Shown: positions 11,763 through 34,943 of the stretch, piece after piece
Position numbering within the stretch: the stretch's first letter is position 1
How the letters are laid out: every line of letters begins with the position of its first letter
Origin: Sthenelais limicola
Taxonomy: Eukaryota > Annelida > Polychaeta > Phyllodocida > Sigalionidae
Assembly (NCBI GenBank): GCA_942159475.1
Contig: OW804096.1
Coordinates: forward strand, 130,872,941 to 130,936,940
Direction: 5' to 3'
DNA length: 64,000 nt
Notes under the pieces: generated by a model
What the model was told of the DNA's origin: nothing
The model's database searches: none
The model's input: the letters and a program-made list of their open reading frames with translations, nothing else
Position numbers and translations under genes: made by a program

Positions 11763-14700
11763 TAATAAATCTAAGTACGTACTGCAAACTCCAAATAAAC
11801 AAGTTATAAATTTATTAAGTTAATCAATCATTTAATGAACTATTTTTCTGTTTAACTTTATAATCAGTTTAAGTTAATGTATATATTGTGCGTTTCCAAA
11901 GGAAACGAATTCTACGGTCAACTATTTGTGTGCAATGGCTAGATGATGAATATCAGACGTACTGTAATCTGAAATGCCTCGAATGTCTGTATTAGAAGAA
12001 CACAGGAGTGGAAGTAAAATTCAGTTTATTAACAACTAGGAAAGTTGCACGCTCCCTGTTTACAAAGGCAGTTGGATAAACATGAAAGTACAATGCAAGG
12101 GAATTAGACATAAGACATCAAACAACATATTGTAATCTAATAATACACAATTGTCTTTTAGTCTTTGCAATTCTGAGCTTGTCTGTCTCCAAGACTTGAA
12201 ACCCAGAAATCCCAAAGGGTGTAGTAGGTGTAGATCACTCAGATTCAGTCATGGGTGGTCCTCTCTAAATGGGTTCCTCTCAAAACCTATACAGTGGCCT
12301 TAAGTGGCAACTTGTCAATCAAACCAAGATAGCCAATAGAATACAACAAATGTCAACCAATAGGATGTCACACTGGCCTTCAGGGATTTACTGCAGAGAT
12401 GGTAGAAGGTTGTCAATCAAGCAGTCCTTGCATAAGTGCAAAGTTAGTAGTGTTGGCGTGAATTACATCACACAGAGATGGGTATCCAGATATCCTCCCA
12501 GATAAGTGTCCACACTCCTCACACCAATCCTCAACCAACACCTCAAAATGTATCACATGAACTTGCTACTCAGGATGATTGACAGAATGGTACCCAATTC
12601 ACTAACATTCACGAATTTTTTTTTTTTTAAATACCGTAGAATGTAAAAATGTATTTGTTGTTTTAGGATTTTCTTTCAGTTTTCAGTTTTGAGGGTGGGG
12701 TAGTTTTCTTGATGGTAGCTTTCTCATAACCATAGTATACGCCTCCCCTCGTTTGAATATCATTGAGCGACTCCGTGATGTATCTTTATGAAGAATTGAC
12801 TAACTCATTTAGATTACATACACCTATATGTGGAATTGTTTGGTTGGCTCGACATGTGTGATCTGAAATATCTGCAACGGCACTTCTGATTGGTCGACAG
12901 CAAGGTCACTTTTTCATGTGTAAAGTTTTACATCCATGATGCTCTGTAGCTTTATAGATTGAGTTTGATAGACTTAACGTCAGCCCCGTGTCCTTTCGTC
13001 GTGTCCTTTTGATATACCTCGTGTGTATGGATGTATCTAGTAATATCGAATAAGTTATAAGAATACATGAAGACTAAAACTTTTACCCAAAGTGTGCCAA
13101 TCACCTCGAGTGAAATTCATTTATCCAATGATGTAATTTGATTACAATTTCCCTCCTGTTGTATTCTCTCTAAATACTAGTTATTACTCTGAACAGGAGT
13201 TGAATAATGTAACATGTTTTGAATTTGATTTTTTATTGATCAAAGGATTAAAATGCATAGATTGGGTGAATTGTGATTCTTGTGTTTAAAATTGCGGCAA
13301 AGAAACGGTTAAAAGAGAAACCAATGGATAATAATGAAAGAGGGAAACACACAATATCCGTCAAAGGAAATCGTGATGTTGGTTAATGACAATGTCGCCT
13401 GATCTTACTAATAAAGGTGATATTGCCCACGAAACGTCACTAATATGGTGTCTTTGTTGTCTTAATTTTGATGTCCCAATGGTGTCTTTTTCGCATATAG
13501 ATATATAAGTGTCATGTATGGTTAGATTTTCGATCATCAATTTGATAAATCCTTTTTTCATATACTCCAAAATAGGGTCCATATTTTAATACCTCTGTGG
13601 ATATATCTGACCTTGAACTTATCTATGATTTAAGCTCTCTAGAGCATGGCTTACATATAAATATCCTAAAATTTAATGTTCGAATGTTGAAAATGTAATG
13701 TATTTAATAGTGTATGAGCTATTATATAGTTTGAGTAATTAAAGTACGAGTCTAATGTGAACGATGCCTGGATTTTTTTTAAATAGAAAGCAGCAATTAA
13801 ATCATGAAGAACCCAGACACTTGGAAGGATACAATGGGAAAGGCTTCACTTTATAAATGTATGATTCCATAAAATACGTTTTGTTTCACTCGTGATAAAC
13901 TCAAACTGCCCTCTTCAATGTTGTGTCATTTTGGAAGTTCCTTTTATCCGGTAATGTACTTTAATTACAAGAGGTCTTGTCGTTAATCCATATCGAACCC
14001 AGACCCGGTATGACAGAGTGGGCGTGATGTGGGCCCTCTATACATTACATTTGCAATTATGAGTATGGGGTTCACGCTTTCATGCTTTGTAATCTGGTCA
14101 TAGAGCATTTCCCCCTACATATCCCCCTGTGAGAACGTTTCCGTATATATCACATTTCCTTGCGCATGAATGGCAGGGGTGATTTGTATCGTATACACAT
14201 CATTACCCCATTTTCACTCAATATACCCCCCTTAAATGTCGCACCCCTGATAGTATGAAACACTTCCAATTATCACAGTCATGTATTTGTGCTTGACCTA
14301 GTTATATAACAAGAATGCTATCATTGTGTCTCATATACATGCAATTACAAACGTTTATCTATCTATATGAATGAACACAGAATTTATACATATATATAAG
14401 TGCTAATTCGCAACCATTCTTACTACCGTCAGTGGGCCGAATCGGTTGTTATTCACCTTAATATGATATGGAATATCTTCGGGTTAATATCAGGTTTGAA
14501 AACCCGTTAACCATCTTAATTGTCTAATTAGTAAATAGAGTTTACATGGGAGGCTATCCAAAAGACCAGACACATTTCCTGTCGTGGACTCGAATCGTAA
14601 GATAATAATATAGGGCAGCTGGGGTTAAATCAGGACTTGAGAACCTTCTTGTTTTATGTTTCTTTAGACATGTATAGAAACTTGTCCATCACAAGAAAAA

Positions 14701-17700
14701 GAATAAATGTAATGAACACATTTTGTTTATCACAGTATTTGCATCTATAAAGACATTGTGTACCGTATAACGAACATAATTGCCGATCGTGTGTTCAGCG
14801 CTTAACGTTTGTGGGATCAACTTCTCAGGCGGATATGCGGATAATAAAACCTAGTTGGCGTGTCCAAAGATCTGCAATATTATCTTTTTGTCAAGGTCCC
14901 GGTGTAACAATTGGTTGATGGAGCCATATCAAGAGGCTATATCATAGAAAGTTACAAACCTTTCTCTTTTCGCATGGATAATAAACTTCACTTGTTTTTG
15001 TTTTTTTTAAAGTTATCTTTATTGGCTATATAATATTTGCTTTCATTTCACGACTCCTCGGGTGGAAAAAAGTCGTTTCTATAAGATTAATGATGTGAGT
15101 ATGGAAGCGTCCTTACAGCGTCCTGGCATTTTGCAACTTTCTTCAGAATAGTCTTTATATCCCACCATTGGTTCAAATCAGACATGTTATACAATTATGT
15201 TATATAGAATTATACTCAAACTCTATAAAGTAGAGTTTACCTGTTAGTCTTAAGGAAAGAAATACGTGTTTTGCTTTCGCACATGTTAGGAGGATTTGAC
15301 TCATAAATAATAACCATACATCTTCAAACAAGCCATTTTTATTTCCATATATGGCTCTGTTAATTTAAGATTATAATAGAGCTCACAGGCTTTGAGATAA
15401 ACGAGAAGTTTTAAACGCCACAGTAAACAATGGGAGGATATGGTTAATTAACGGGATAATAAGCATGATTAACAATTGTGCATAATGGCATACAACTGCA
15501 CAAATATTAGAAATGTTTGAGTAATCCTTCCCTTACAACCTGTCAGTCAAGTGACCTCAATTACTATGATGGGAAAGGGTCGAGAATTACCTCCTCCATA
15601 ATTCTGTTTGCGACTGCGCTACATAATTTCCCGCATACACTGAAATACTTGAAATATCAACTTTATCTTTAAGCCTAGTGGTCAGTGAAAGGACCCATTA
15701 CACGCGTTCCATGATTGTTATTTCTTCGTGAGTTTGAATAAATTAATTTTGGATTAACTCATGGTTGTTTTTCCTAACATAAATGGAGCGTGCCTTACAC
15801 TAAATTACAAGCAAAGAAACTGAGGTCATCGCTTCACTTTAAAAGCCTCCAGAATGTGGTAAAAGTGTTTTCTTCTTTCAAAAAAAATAACTTCTTACCT
15901 CATTCTATAGATACAGGACTTAAAGTAAATCATACCGACGAGACTAGAATGTCTGTGTGGATAATAAATTGATCATGAATGCCAAACGGAACTAAATTGC
16001 ATTCATCAGCAAAATATAAATAAGGGAAGATCGCTGCGAAGTCTAGTCAGTGTAGTTCCCGAAATTTATGAGAAAGGGAATAAAGTATAATATATATATC
16101 TGTTCAGTATGGGTGGGTCCGTCCTCACAGAAAAGCACAACAATTAATTAATTTGGATCCTTCACATGGGATGTAAGTTTCAGAGAAGACTCTTTATAGA
16201 GTCATTTATTGTAATAGCTCAATAAAACATCTTCCTGGGGCCGTAGGTGTAACTTGTCTTGATAAAAATCTACTAATTATTATGTTGTAATTGTGATAAA
16301 CGCTCACTGATTATATCCATTCACAAAACATTAGACACAAAATGTATTTTTAGTGTGTTTATCTTACTTAAACACAGAATGTACACAATATTTATCTGTG
16401 TGGTGCTCGAGGTATATATATGTGATCTAGGTTATACGGAGGTTCAGTCAATGCGAACTTCAATTCAGGTTATAGGTGTACGAAGTGACAGAGATTTTAA
16501 TTTTATTTTCATTTCCCACCTTACTTATGTAGACTGAAGGAGTCTGGTCATAAATGCACTCGTCTGGAATGTACTGCATGGCCAATATATTCTGACTTAA
16601 CTCTATATGTTTGGTTCGTAATGGGAATCACAAAGTGCATTCTATTTACATATTTTAGCAGTAGACGTCTTACGTTTTATAGGAAATCACTATATCATTG
16701 CTTAATACATTACGAAAAACCCAAATATATGTGTAGGCCTAATATAAATGCACATACTTTGATTATAAATCCTCTTCTCGGTCATTTTGAGGCAGGATCA
16801 ACTCGTTGGTGGATCAGGAGCTACAAGATAATGTGTTTTTTCTTCTGTATCGTGGCTAAGGTGGAAATGACCATTTTCGATCACTTTTCCAATTATTTCA
16901 ATTCATGGTATGACCAAAATATGTACATTTCTTATATCGATATACCATCTACACACAATCCCTCAACATAGTGTGTAATGTATGTAGTTATGAACAGATA
17001 TTTCCTCCCCATATGTTCAGAAAAAATGCATTGGTTAAGTGCTAACAATCAAGTCTAGGCTCTTGACAGTCGATATTTTCACTAACATCATTTTACGCGG
17101 TTGGATATATATATATACTCTCGCTGTTTGCGCAAACATTTTGATCCACGCATTGAGCTGGCCATACGGAATTTCATATAAGCATTAGTGAGACAGTGAG
17201 GGGTTGACCCGAGGAGAACGTTGTATTTACCCCCGTTTTACTCCGTTCCCTTCAGCATGCCTCGTGAGGGCTTATACAGAATTAAAATAAAACCTTTTGC
17301 AATGGCAAGGCCAACTTGTGGAACAGGTTTCTGATGCCGCTCATCCATTAAATCACCGGATGTGACGCAGCCTCCCTCGTTCTGCGATGACCTGCAAAGC
17401 GTTATTATTCAGAAATAATGCATGAATAATGTAGCCTGCATGGCTCATCAACAAGCTCAAATTTATATTTCTAGATATTTGGTTTCTCGAGACAATGTGT
17501 ACAGTACAGTTCTCAATTCCATGTTATCATTGAGATAACATACTATGCATATTTCGAAATAGTTGTGAATATATACTATGGTGACTTGGGGGAGAATTTT
17601 AGACTTCACTTACTGCCAGTAGAGGGAAGCAGCTACGGAGAAGTCTGCAAGACTCACTGGTGCTAAACAGCCCATGATTTATAGTCAATGTTATAGGTAT

Positions 17701-18014
17701 AGAATATGTGTCTAGAGAAAAGAAAACTCAGCAATAATTATGTTGGGGCAAAACAAGTTGTTTACTTCCAAAGAGCAACATTTCGTCAGGTACACATTTC
17801 GTCCGGCGACACATCACTATCACAACATATCTTGGAACGTGCAATACATTTTAAATGTCCTGCGGGAAGTAATATAAACATATCTAATAAGAATAACGTC
17901 TAAATGTTAGATAATTTTCGCACTTTGTAATCCAGCATTAAGTAATACTTGTACACCTTTTTGTATATGATGCTAACGATCGCAGATTGGGTCAGTTTTT
18001 GTCTGAGGTAGTTT
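11763..18014. other. No gene seen
   Basis: More than 6 kb without a supported gene. Open frames are short and rich in Ile, Phe, Tyr and Lys, as expected from random AT-rich DNA. Confidence 0.55.
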
Positions 18015-18938
18015 CTACATGCTGTATTCACTCGTCCTCGTTGCCACCTGATTATTCTTTTTGCAGCACAATATCCTTTTTATCAACCGTTGGTATCTTT
18101 TCATTAATGACATAATGAGAATAGTGACTGATGACATAAAGGCATATGTTAGTGCCATAGACGCATATAGATAGCTTGATTCTCGACATCCCTGGCATAC
18201 CAGAACTACGATCAAAGGCCAGAGTGCCAAAACCCACGATATTGGTCCTGAAAGCAAGGCTATGATGTACAATTTCCAGGGTCCGGACAAGCTTCGGTTT
18301 CTACCGTTCCGCATCGAATCTGAAGCAATTATACGACGATGTCTGGCGATGATTCTGAGAAAGTCAATCATTATAGCAACAGCGCATACTACGCATGGAA
18401 TAACAATCGCTAGCAACGAGATCCACACAAAATCCGGATCCAATGATAGGAATTTATGAAGACATGGTTTGTTACTTGGATGGTCTTTATATGTAACAAT
18501 CGCAAGGTTCATGTATAGACCATATGCAAACATAGCACAGAAAAAGAACATGGCTATATATGTTGATGCGACGTTAAGTGACGTGACAAAAAACACATGA
18601 CGTAGGGGATACTTCACAACGACGTAATGCCAAATGCTGGAGACGGTAACGCACCCCATTAGGTATTGCCCAACCAATATCTGTGTGGCAATTATAGCAA
18701 AACATCCCACTGCATTTGAGTTTAAGAAATGGTGTAATGCATCATATATAAGTATAAGTGTAAGAGGCACCATGACGCCAGCCATTAATAAGCAAGCTAT
18801 AAGCATTCCCATGGCAATCTTGCTTACTGGTGAATCCAGTTCCCGTGTCGCCGCATAAAGAAAAACTGCATTCAAAAAGAAAGAAACTACAGCAACCACA
18901 CATGTAATGATGATTAGGATGCAAAGCAAAGTATCCAT
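18015..18938 (-). CDS. Single-exon class A-like seven-helix receptor
   Basis: An intact 307-residue frame with seven hydrophobic segments at about 5-30, 41-65, 78-104, 121-146, 170-195, 221-249 and 256-280. The N-terminus is very short, with no signal peptide and no glycosylation site before helix 1. N23 fits the helix 1 Asn, and C79 with C159 fit the disulfide between helix 3 and loop 2. The end of helix 3 reads W103-H104-Y105 followed by VVVKYPLRH, which resembles the DRYxAIxxPL region of rhodopsin-family receptors but lacks the Asp-Arg pair. The helix 2 Asp aligns with C49, and the helix 7 NPxxY aligns with a Thr-Ile stretch. A basic, Cys-containing tail (CCKK, near 291-294) follows helix 7. 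The ligand is unknown. Class A membership is supported by topology and the helix 3 context; subfamily is not. Single-exon receptors of this kind often form large lineage-specific families. Confidence 0.88.
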   Translation of the reverse strand: MDTLLCILIIITCVVAVVSFFLNAVFLYAATRELDSPVSKIAMGMLIACLLMAGVMVPLTLILIYDALHHFLNSNAVGCFAIIATQILVGQYLMGCVTVSSIWHYVVVKYPLRHVFFVTSLNVASTYIAMFFFCAMFAYGLYMNLAIVTYKDHPSNKPCLHKFLSLDPDFVWISLLAIVIPCVVCAVAIMIDFLRIIARHRRIIASDSMRNGRNRSLSGPWKLYIIALLSGPISWVLALWPLIVVLVCQGCRESSYLYASMALTYAFMSSVTILIMSLMKRYQRLIKRILCCKKNNQVATRTSEYSM

Positions 18939-21154
18939 TGTTTTACAGTTTTAACGATGCAGGAACAAACCCTCTTTGTTTTGGTCCATAAGTAAGAAAA
19001 TTAGAGCAGTCAAGCTAAGTGGCAATACATCCGTGTCTCCTTATACTGGTAATTGCATTCTTGTAACTGTATAGATCTATATCTGTAGTTCCATTCCATG
19101 GCTTGCTTTAGTTCAGAAAGGTCTTCATTGGAACCAAAGTCAGTTCCTATCTGACGATCCGACCTAATCCATGACTGGTCAGTCTGACAATACAGACCTG
19201 TTATAAATACTCTGCAGTCCAGCATTAATATTTAACTAGCAGTGCCAAGCCGAAAACAATTGCAGCAAGACGTACTTATCTTATCACTGTAAAAGGATCT
19301 CATGGTGCCGCCTCAAACTGTTGCAGTACTGTATAGAAGTGGTATAGAACTATTAGCAATGCACATGTCCCAGGTATAAGAATAAATAAATCACTGAAAT
19401 ATATGAGTGTGAGGAGCTATACATATGTAAGTCTTATATATCATGATTCCTTGTTCAACAAAAACACAATCGATCTCACCATCATGTGAAATGGTATATG
19501 CTCTGTAACATAATGATGTAACAAGGAAACAGTGTCATTCATTTTATCAATTACCTAAATTAGTTATTGATTGATCGTATTTTCGTGAGGGAGAACAAAC
19601 TAAATTTAACGGTACATTTCTGACTGAACTCTACAAATTTATATATGTCACACTATTCGTTAACATATTCCGACCGTTGCCGAAAAACATAAATCTGGAA
19701 AATTCTGCCTATTATTGCCTTATTGCTTATTAAAACATTTTCAGTCGAAATGTATAGCTTTAATTTAACACGACTATAATGATCACATATGTTTTTCTAC
19801 CAGCAAGTTTTTTTGTATTTGTAGGGCCTCAGGCGCCTCCTTGTTTTCCTTCAAAGAAGGCAGTGATTACATTAATTGGCGTATCTAAAATACCAAAATG
19901 TTTACATTTGGAATTTAATAGATGTAAATTGCAGTAGTGTTGGCAGGGTATGCAGTCAGGGTATAAAACAGTCAGAATTGGGGTAGGCTTGCTTATCAGC
20001 AATCCCTCTAGAGGCAATAACTCATACTCAGTTCTAATCAATCTTGCCTCTTGGTAGTAACCATGGATTGCTGCTGCCGCTCGGATTAGTTTCGACCATA
20101 GTTCAATCTTTCTTTCCCAGGCTCATTGATATTGACATATTAAGAATTTATCAATTCATTCATTCGTGATACAACGTGCATACTCTACATTCCATTTACA
20201 CTTTCTTTCAAATTCCATCAATATCTAGTTTGTTCTAATATATGCTGATCAACACATTGATACTTCTTATTTCAACATTTTCTTGGTATCATTAACCTTA
20301 CTCCTTTCTAGGGAAACTACAGGTGCGGGTGACAAGGAGTGACTTGTCAAAAGTTACTTATATTGTATGAAGTGCTTAACAACAGCCAAACTGTTTCGCC
20401 CCGTTTATCACCAGAGCGATTTGATGTAAAACTTGCTGACACTGATAAAAACACCATAACACGAATCTTTCATCTATTATCAGCATGATTATATAGAGCC
20501 AAAGAGAATTGAAGTACCAACAGTCATAGTTTAAACCTGACAATGAGATATAACGCGATATCATGCTTGTAAATCGGTTGGGTAGGCCATTGAGTCACAT
20601 CCATTCCTTTCGATTTAATTACCAACATTTTTTTATGAATCATGATGCAGTTCTTCAATAACACGGGCCATGAGTCCTCAACTGAATATCTTCAATTGTA
20701 TATGTTATATACCTTAAACAGTGGGCCTTTTAGATATACCTTTCACTACTGCCATCTTTCACGTATTTCTGAATAGCATATATTGTGATAAAGTATAAAC
20801 CTGTAATTACTTAACTCGAGGGCATCAATAAATGCGTGTGAACGGTATATCAGGTATGAAACGTCGGGCAGTATAAAATTCACGATTTGGCCTCCGGCGA
20901 AAGACTCTCCATGAACAAAATGCCATCATAACGGCTTACTCGTCCCCACTTTCAACTATCCTGATAGATTCATTACAGGCCACCTTTGTATCCAACATGA
21001 CCATCATGAGTGTGGGTTTTCTGTTTAAATTCTGCACAGGAATGTCTAATTTCTGAAATAACACAGTCAGCCTTTCTGGATCTGTAACAAACACTCTGGC
21101 TTAGGAGACTGCAAGATGACAGAAGATGTAAAGTTGGAATTACGAATGTCTTGT
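18939..21154. other. No gene seen
   Basis: Spacer between the receptor on the minus strand and the PAN-module gene on the plus strand. The genes are divergent, so both promoters should lie here, but I cannot place the receptor promoter. Confidence 0.5.
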
Positions 21155-21160
21155 TATAAA
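21155..21160 (+). promoter_or_regulatory. Possible TATA box of the PAN-module gene
   Basis: TATAAA, 42 bases upstream of the proposed ATG at 21202. It would leave a 5' leader of only about 15 bases, so it may be fortuitous or the true promoter may lie further upstream. Confidence 0.2.
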
Positions 21161-21201
21161 CTTTCTGGTGTTGAATGATATTTTCCTTTTGGATAATGGC
21201 C

Positions 21202-31314
<10,113 letters not shown>

Positions 31315-31614
31315 GGTTTAATAAGACGTGGATGACCATATAGTTCTCGGCCTCCAAATGATTCTGTTTCTTACCTAGACTATTTAGTTTTATAAAGAGA
31401 CGAACGAGAATTCGGTTGGGCGGAAGCGATTTGGAAATGTGAGTGTAAAATCGGGTAGACATATGTGTCATATCTGATGTATGCAAATATACTGACTAAA
31501 TTTGGATATACAGCAAAATACCTGTCTCCACGTATTAACTCCTGGTTATCCGACGCATACAAAAGAAGATCTTTAACGTCTATTTCCGGGTCTATTTCTA
31601 CTTGTTTGGTACAG

Positions 31615-31644
31615 AATAAACTCATATGTTAAAGACCTAATAAA
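31615..31644 (+). terminator. Possible polyadenylation signals of the PAN gene
   Basis: AATAAA at 31615-31620 and again at 31639-31644, about 300 bases after the stop. Confidence 0.4.
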
Positions 31645-33740
31645 ATATCTTATATAACATCAAACATGAAAGTTATAATAATTGTGTATGACAACACCAC
31701 TATTCAACCGGCAACACTTATGGTACAGCTTAGGGTCAGAACCTACACTCCCATTTCTAAATCTTCTCTTTGAGTCTCCTATATTGTTATATTTGACAAC
31801 GATGAATATAAGCGCAATATGTTTTTAGGAATTCAGAAAGAATTGCATCACTATCTTTATGGCCCTGGAAATCTAGTGACTGATATATATACCTACACAT
31901 ACTGTAATGTATAATATTTCTAAACAAGAACATTTGGTTTTGACCAAGGACAATTACTGTAGTTTGTATTTCGCCGGCGGTTATATTGCACTTTTAATTA
32001 ATTAATCATTATTTATACTGGAACCTTCCATGATTATGAGTGGAGAGTATTACAGGTAGGCCATTTAATGTCCAACTTTGTGGTAGTTTATTTATGTATC
32101 ATTGAGCATCACGGACACCAGTACAGATACTTTATTTGTCATCAAAGAGTTTGCTACAAACAAACTGAGAATCGTGCATCTAATTGTTACATCTATAGGT
32201 TTAGGTAAAAGGGTTTAGCCAGGGATGTTTGCACTGCCGGAGGTGGGAGTTAAAGGAACTATAATGCATTGTTTGAATTGAAAAGGTTCATGTTTGGGAG
32301 AAAACAAGAAGCAAAAGAATAGGATGTCACCCTATTAATGTGTATTCCCCGCATCACTGAAGTTTAGACCGTTCACTAGTATAGATCGAAACTCATTCCT
32401 TTTTCATTGAACACTGGTTTGTCCCTTTAAACAGCAAACATACTTTTGAGTCTTTATATAAAAACATTTATTCATATCTGTTAATTTGTCTTTTATCACA
32501 ATACTTATCGTCACTGTGTTTCATCGCACCACAACACCACCTGCGCGTATGTGTTTACACCCTGCGCGTATGACTTACCCCGCCGTAAGTAGGTCACTCA
32601 AAGTATGATGGCTGCCGTGGTGAGTGCACCTATGTAAATTCGCGCAGAGAGACTCACCAACAATACGCGTGGAAAACATTTGATTTATTTCGAGGGCATG
32701 TCCGCTATGGTCATACTGTATCTATTGCCAGTCATTATTTTCAATATTTATCTGTGAACATTAAACACAACGTCCGATTGACGTGGAGACTAGTCTCTTT
32801 CGTTTAGTCTATACTTAGTTACGTAGACTCACGTGATAGCTAATATCTTAGATGTCCATCACACTCCATCCGCTAAACCATCCCCTTACGTTTTCCTTGC
32901 ATATTCTCACTTACGTCAGTTAATCTTGTACTGTGATAATCGCCTTTATTGTGTAATGTCATATTTATTATTTAATTATTATGATATAGTGTAGGCCTAG
33001 TCGTCATTTTTTTAATATTCCATTTACAGGCCAAGTCATTAATAACAAGTCATTAAGTATAACTATTAGTGTAGTTAGACTGTGAATTAACTCTTTTTCT
33101 ATTTCAAAGTTACAAATTGTGTCACGTGTCATGTATAATCAATGTTATTATACCTGGCCAGGCGTTGGCGATATTCCTTATTATGTACAGGAAGTGCGCG
33201 GACGCCAAAAACAACAATCCAAAATGGCGACCAATCCACGATTTCCCGACGCACCTGCGGTAGGTGGAGCCCGCTTTAGGTTGGGTGGGGTGGGGATACC
33301 TTGAAACAAATCTAAGGGAAATATTTAACCCTATAGACTAGATCTTGGAGATAATTAGTTTAAATGGAGATAGTTGATCACCATAGCTGTCTTCAACAAA
33401 TATAATCCGGAATATATTATAACAAGTATAATTGTACCGAATTTGGTAGGACACATTCTATTAGATTGCGATGATCAACTAACATATAATTAGCTGATAT
33501 CTTCTTAATAGAATAGCAACAAATATATATGTGTTAATTATATGTTAAATTATTGCGCGCATATATATATATGTAAATATACGGATGAAATATAATTATA
33601 TATTTAACTTATCGTTCTATCAAATGACTTTCATTAGAAATAATTACCGCCTTAATAGAATAATTGATTTATATCATTCACCATACATAACTTTAATCAT
33701 TATTATGTCTTTTAATATCTTTCATTCCTGACGGGATTTG
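31645..33740. other. Spacer between convergent genes; possible YY1-like site and first exon
   Basis: Mostly AT-rich and featureless. A GC-richer patch at 33170-33300 contains CCAAAATGGCGACC, whose ATG (33224) opens a 12-codon frame ending at a GCG/GTAGGT donor (33259). No downstream exon can be assigned. Confidence 0.4.
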
Positions 33741-33751
33741 ACATTATAATA

Positions 33752-33757
33752 TTTATT
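33752..33757 (-). terminator. Possible polyadenylation signal of the convergent gene
   Basis: AATAAA on the minus strand, about 180 bases beyond the stop codon of the gene ending at 33937. ATTAAA variants also lie nearer, at 33862-33867 and 33909-33914. Confidence 0.35.
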
Positions 33758-33936
33758 TAAAGATGTTATCGATCGTCATTAATGCAATGTTAACAAAATG
33801 ACGAGACCAATAATCCCAGGGGAAAGTAATAACACAAGTGAATGTCATTATATTTACTCAGTTTAATGAAGGCTATGTAAATGGCATTTCGGTATTTATA
33901 AGGCTAAGTTTAATATTCGGAGAAGCTGCTTAAGTC

Positions 33937-34943
33937 TCATAAACTAGTCTTTGCTTCCCACGTTTCATCCAGATCACCTCTCCAAGATCCATGGATGACC
34001 TCTTCCCTAGGCATTGCTGTTATATTCACATGATCTGAGCCCCTGAATGATCTGTCATCATCTGCCCTGATCTTGAGATTGGACTCAGATGTCCATGCGG
34101 CCCTTTCTTTACATTTGTCGAGGGTTTCCCCAGGGACATCTCCCCTCAAATACATGAGCGGTGTATTTGGACAGCTCTGTGTGTTGGATGCTGTATCGGC
34201 CATGTTGATACCTGGCACGTTATCAAGACTTTTATGGTCAACGTCAGGGAAGGTGGAGCTGACATCATCCAATAGTATACTGTCATGGTGACGAGGAGAA
34301 TTCTTAACTACCGGACCACTTTTATTGGTTGATTCTCCTCCTTCATCTGAATTTTCCACATCATCCTCACTTATGCTTTCGAGGGGAAAATTAATGATAG
34401 GTTTATTGCGGTCCTTTCCGAACAAAGGATTGACACATTCACTTATACCATTCCCTAGATGGAAGTCAAGACTTGGTGATACTGGATCGTGAATACCAAA
34501 TCCTCCTCCTTCTTGAGGATCTTTGGTTTTTAATTTGGATGACTTTTTCACAGATCCCGGATTAGGTGCTTTACCTTTAGGACTTTTTAATTGTTTAAGC
34601 CTAAATGGAGAGGCGCTCCTCGAAATCTCATCGACTGCGTGTGCCGATGCCGCTTGACTTTTATGGGCAGGAAAGTACCCCTCCGGTGTCTTGCTTGTCA
34701 CGGAGTCTGTGAGCGAATCAAAACTACTGAATTCATTCTCATAAGCCTGATTTACTATTCCCCTTATACTTCGGCAATTTGAACCTGATGCTGTATTGGG
34801 CGAAAGACTGAAAGTGAGTAGTTGGGGCTCTGTTCCATTAAATCTTCTCAGGCGACAGACAATTACAATGGCCAGGAGCATTGCCAACACCAGTAAAACA
34901 CCACTTGCTGTCACGATGGATAGGATGAGTACAATATGAGATT
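33937..34943 (-). CDS. Convergent gene, last exon: helix and tail
   Basis: 335 codons including the stop, opened by a phase 1 acceptor. It contains the membrane helix, CRLRR and the whole tail. The composition and intact length argue for a real exon. Confidence 0.72.

Noticed and set aside
13396..13445. Possible fifth hammerhead-like copy (CCTGATC ... GAAACGTC)
   Set aside because: It ends in GAAACGTC, but the core is not CTGANGA, there is no stem directly before GAAA, and no AATAAA follows.
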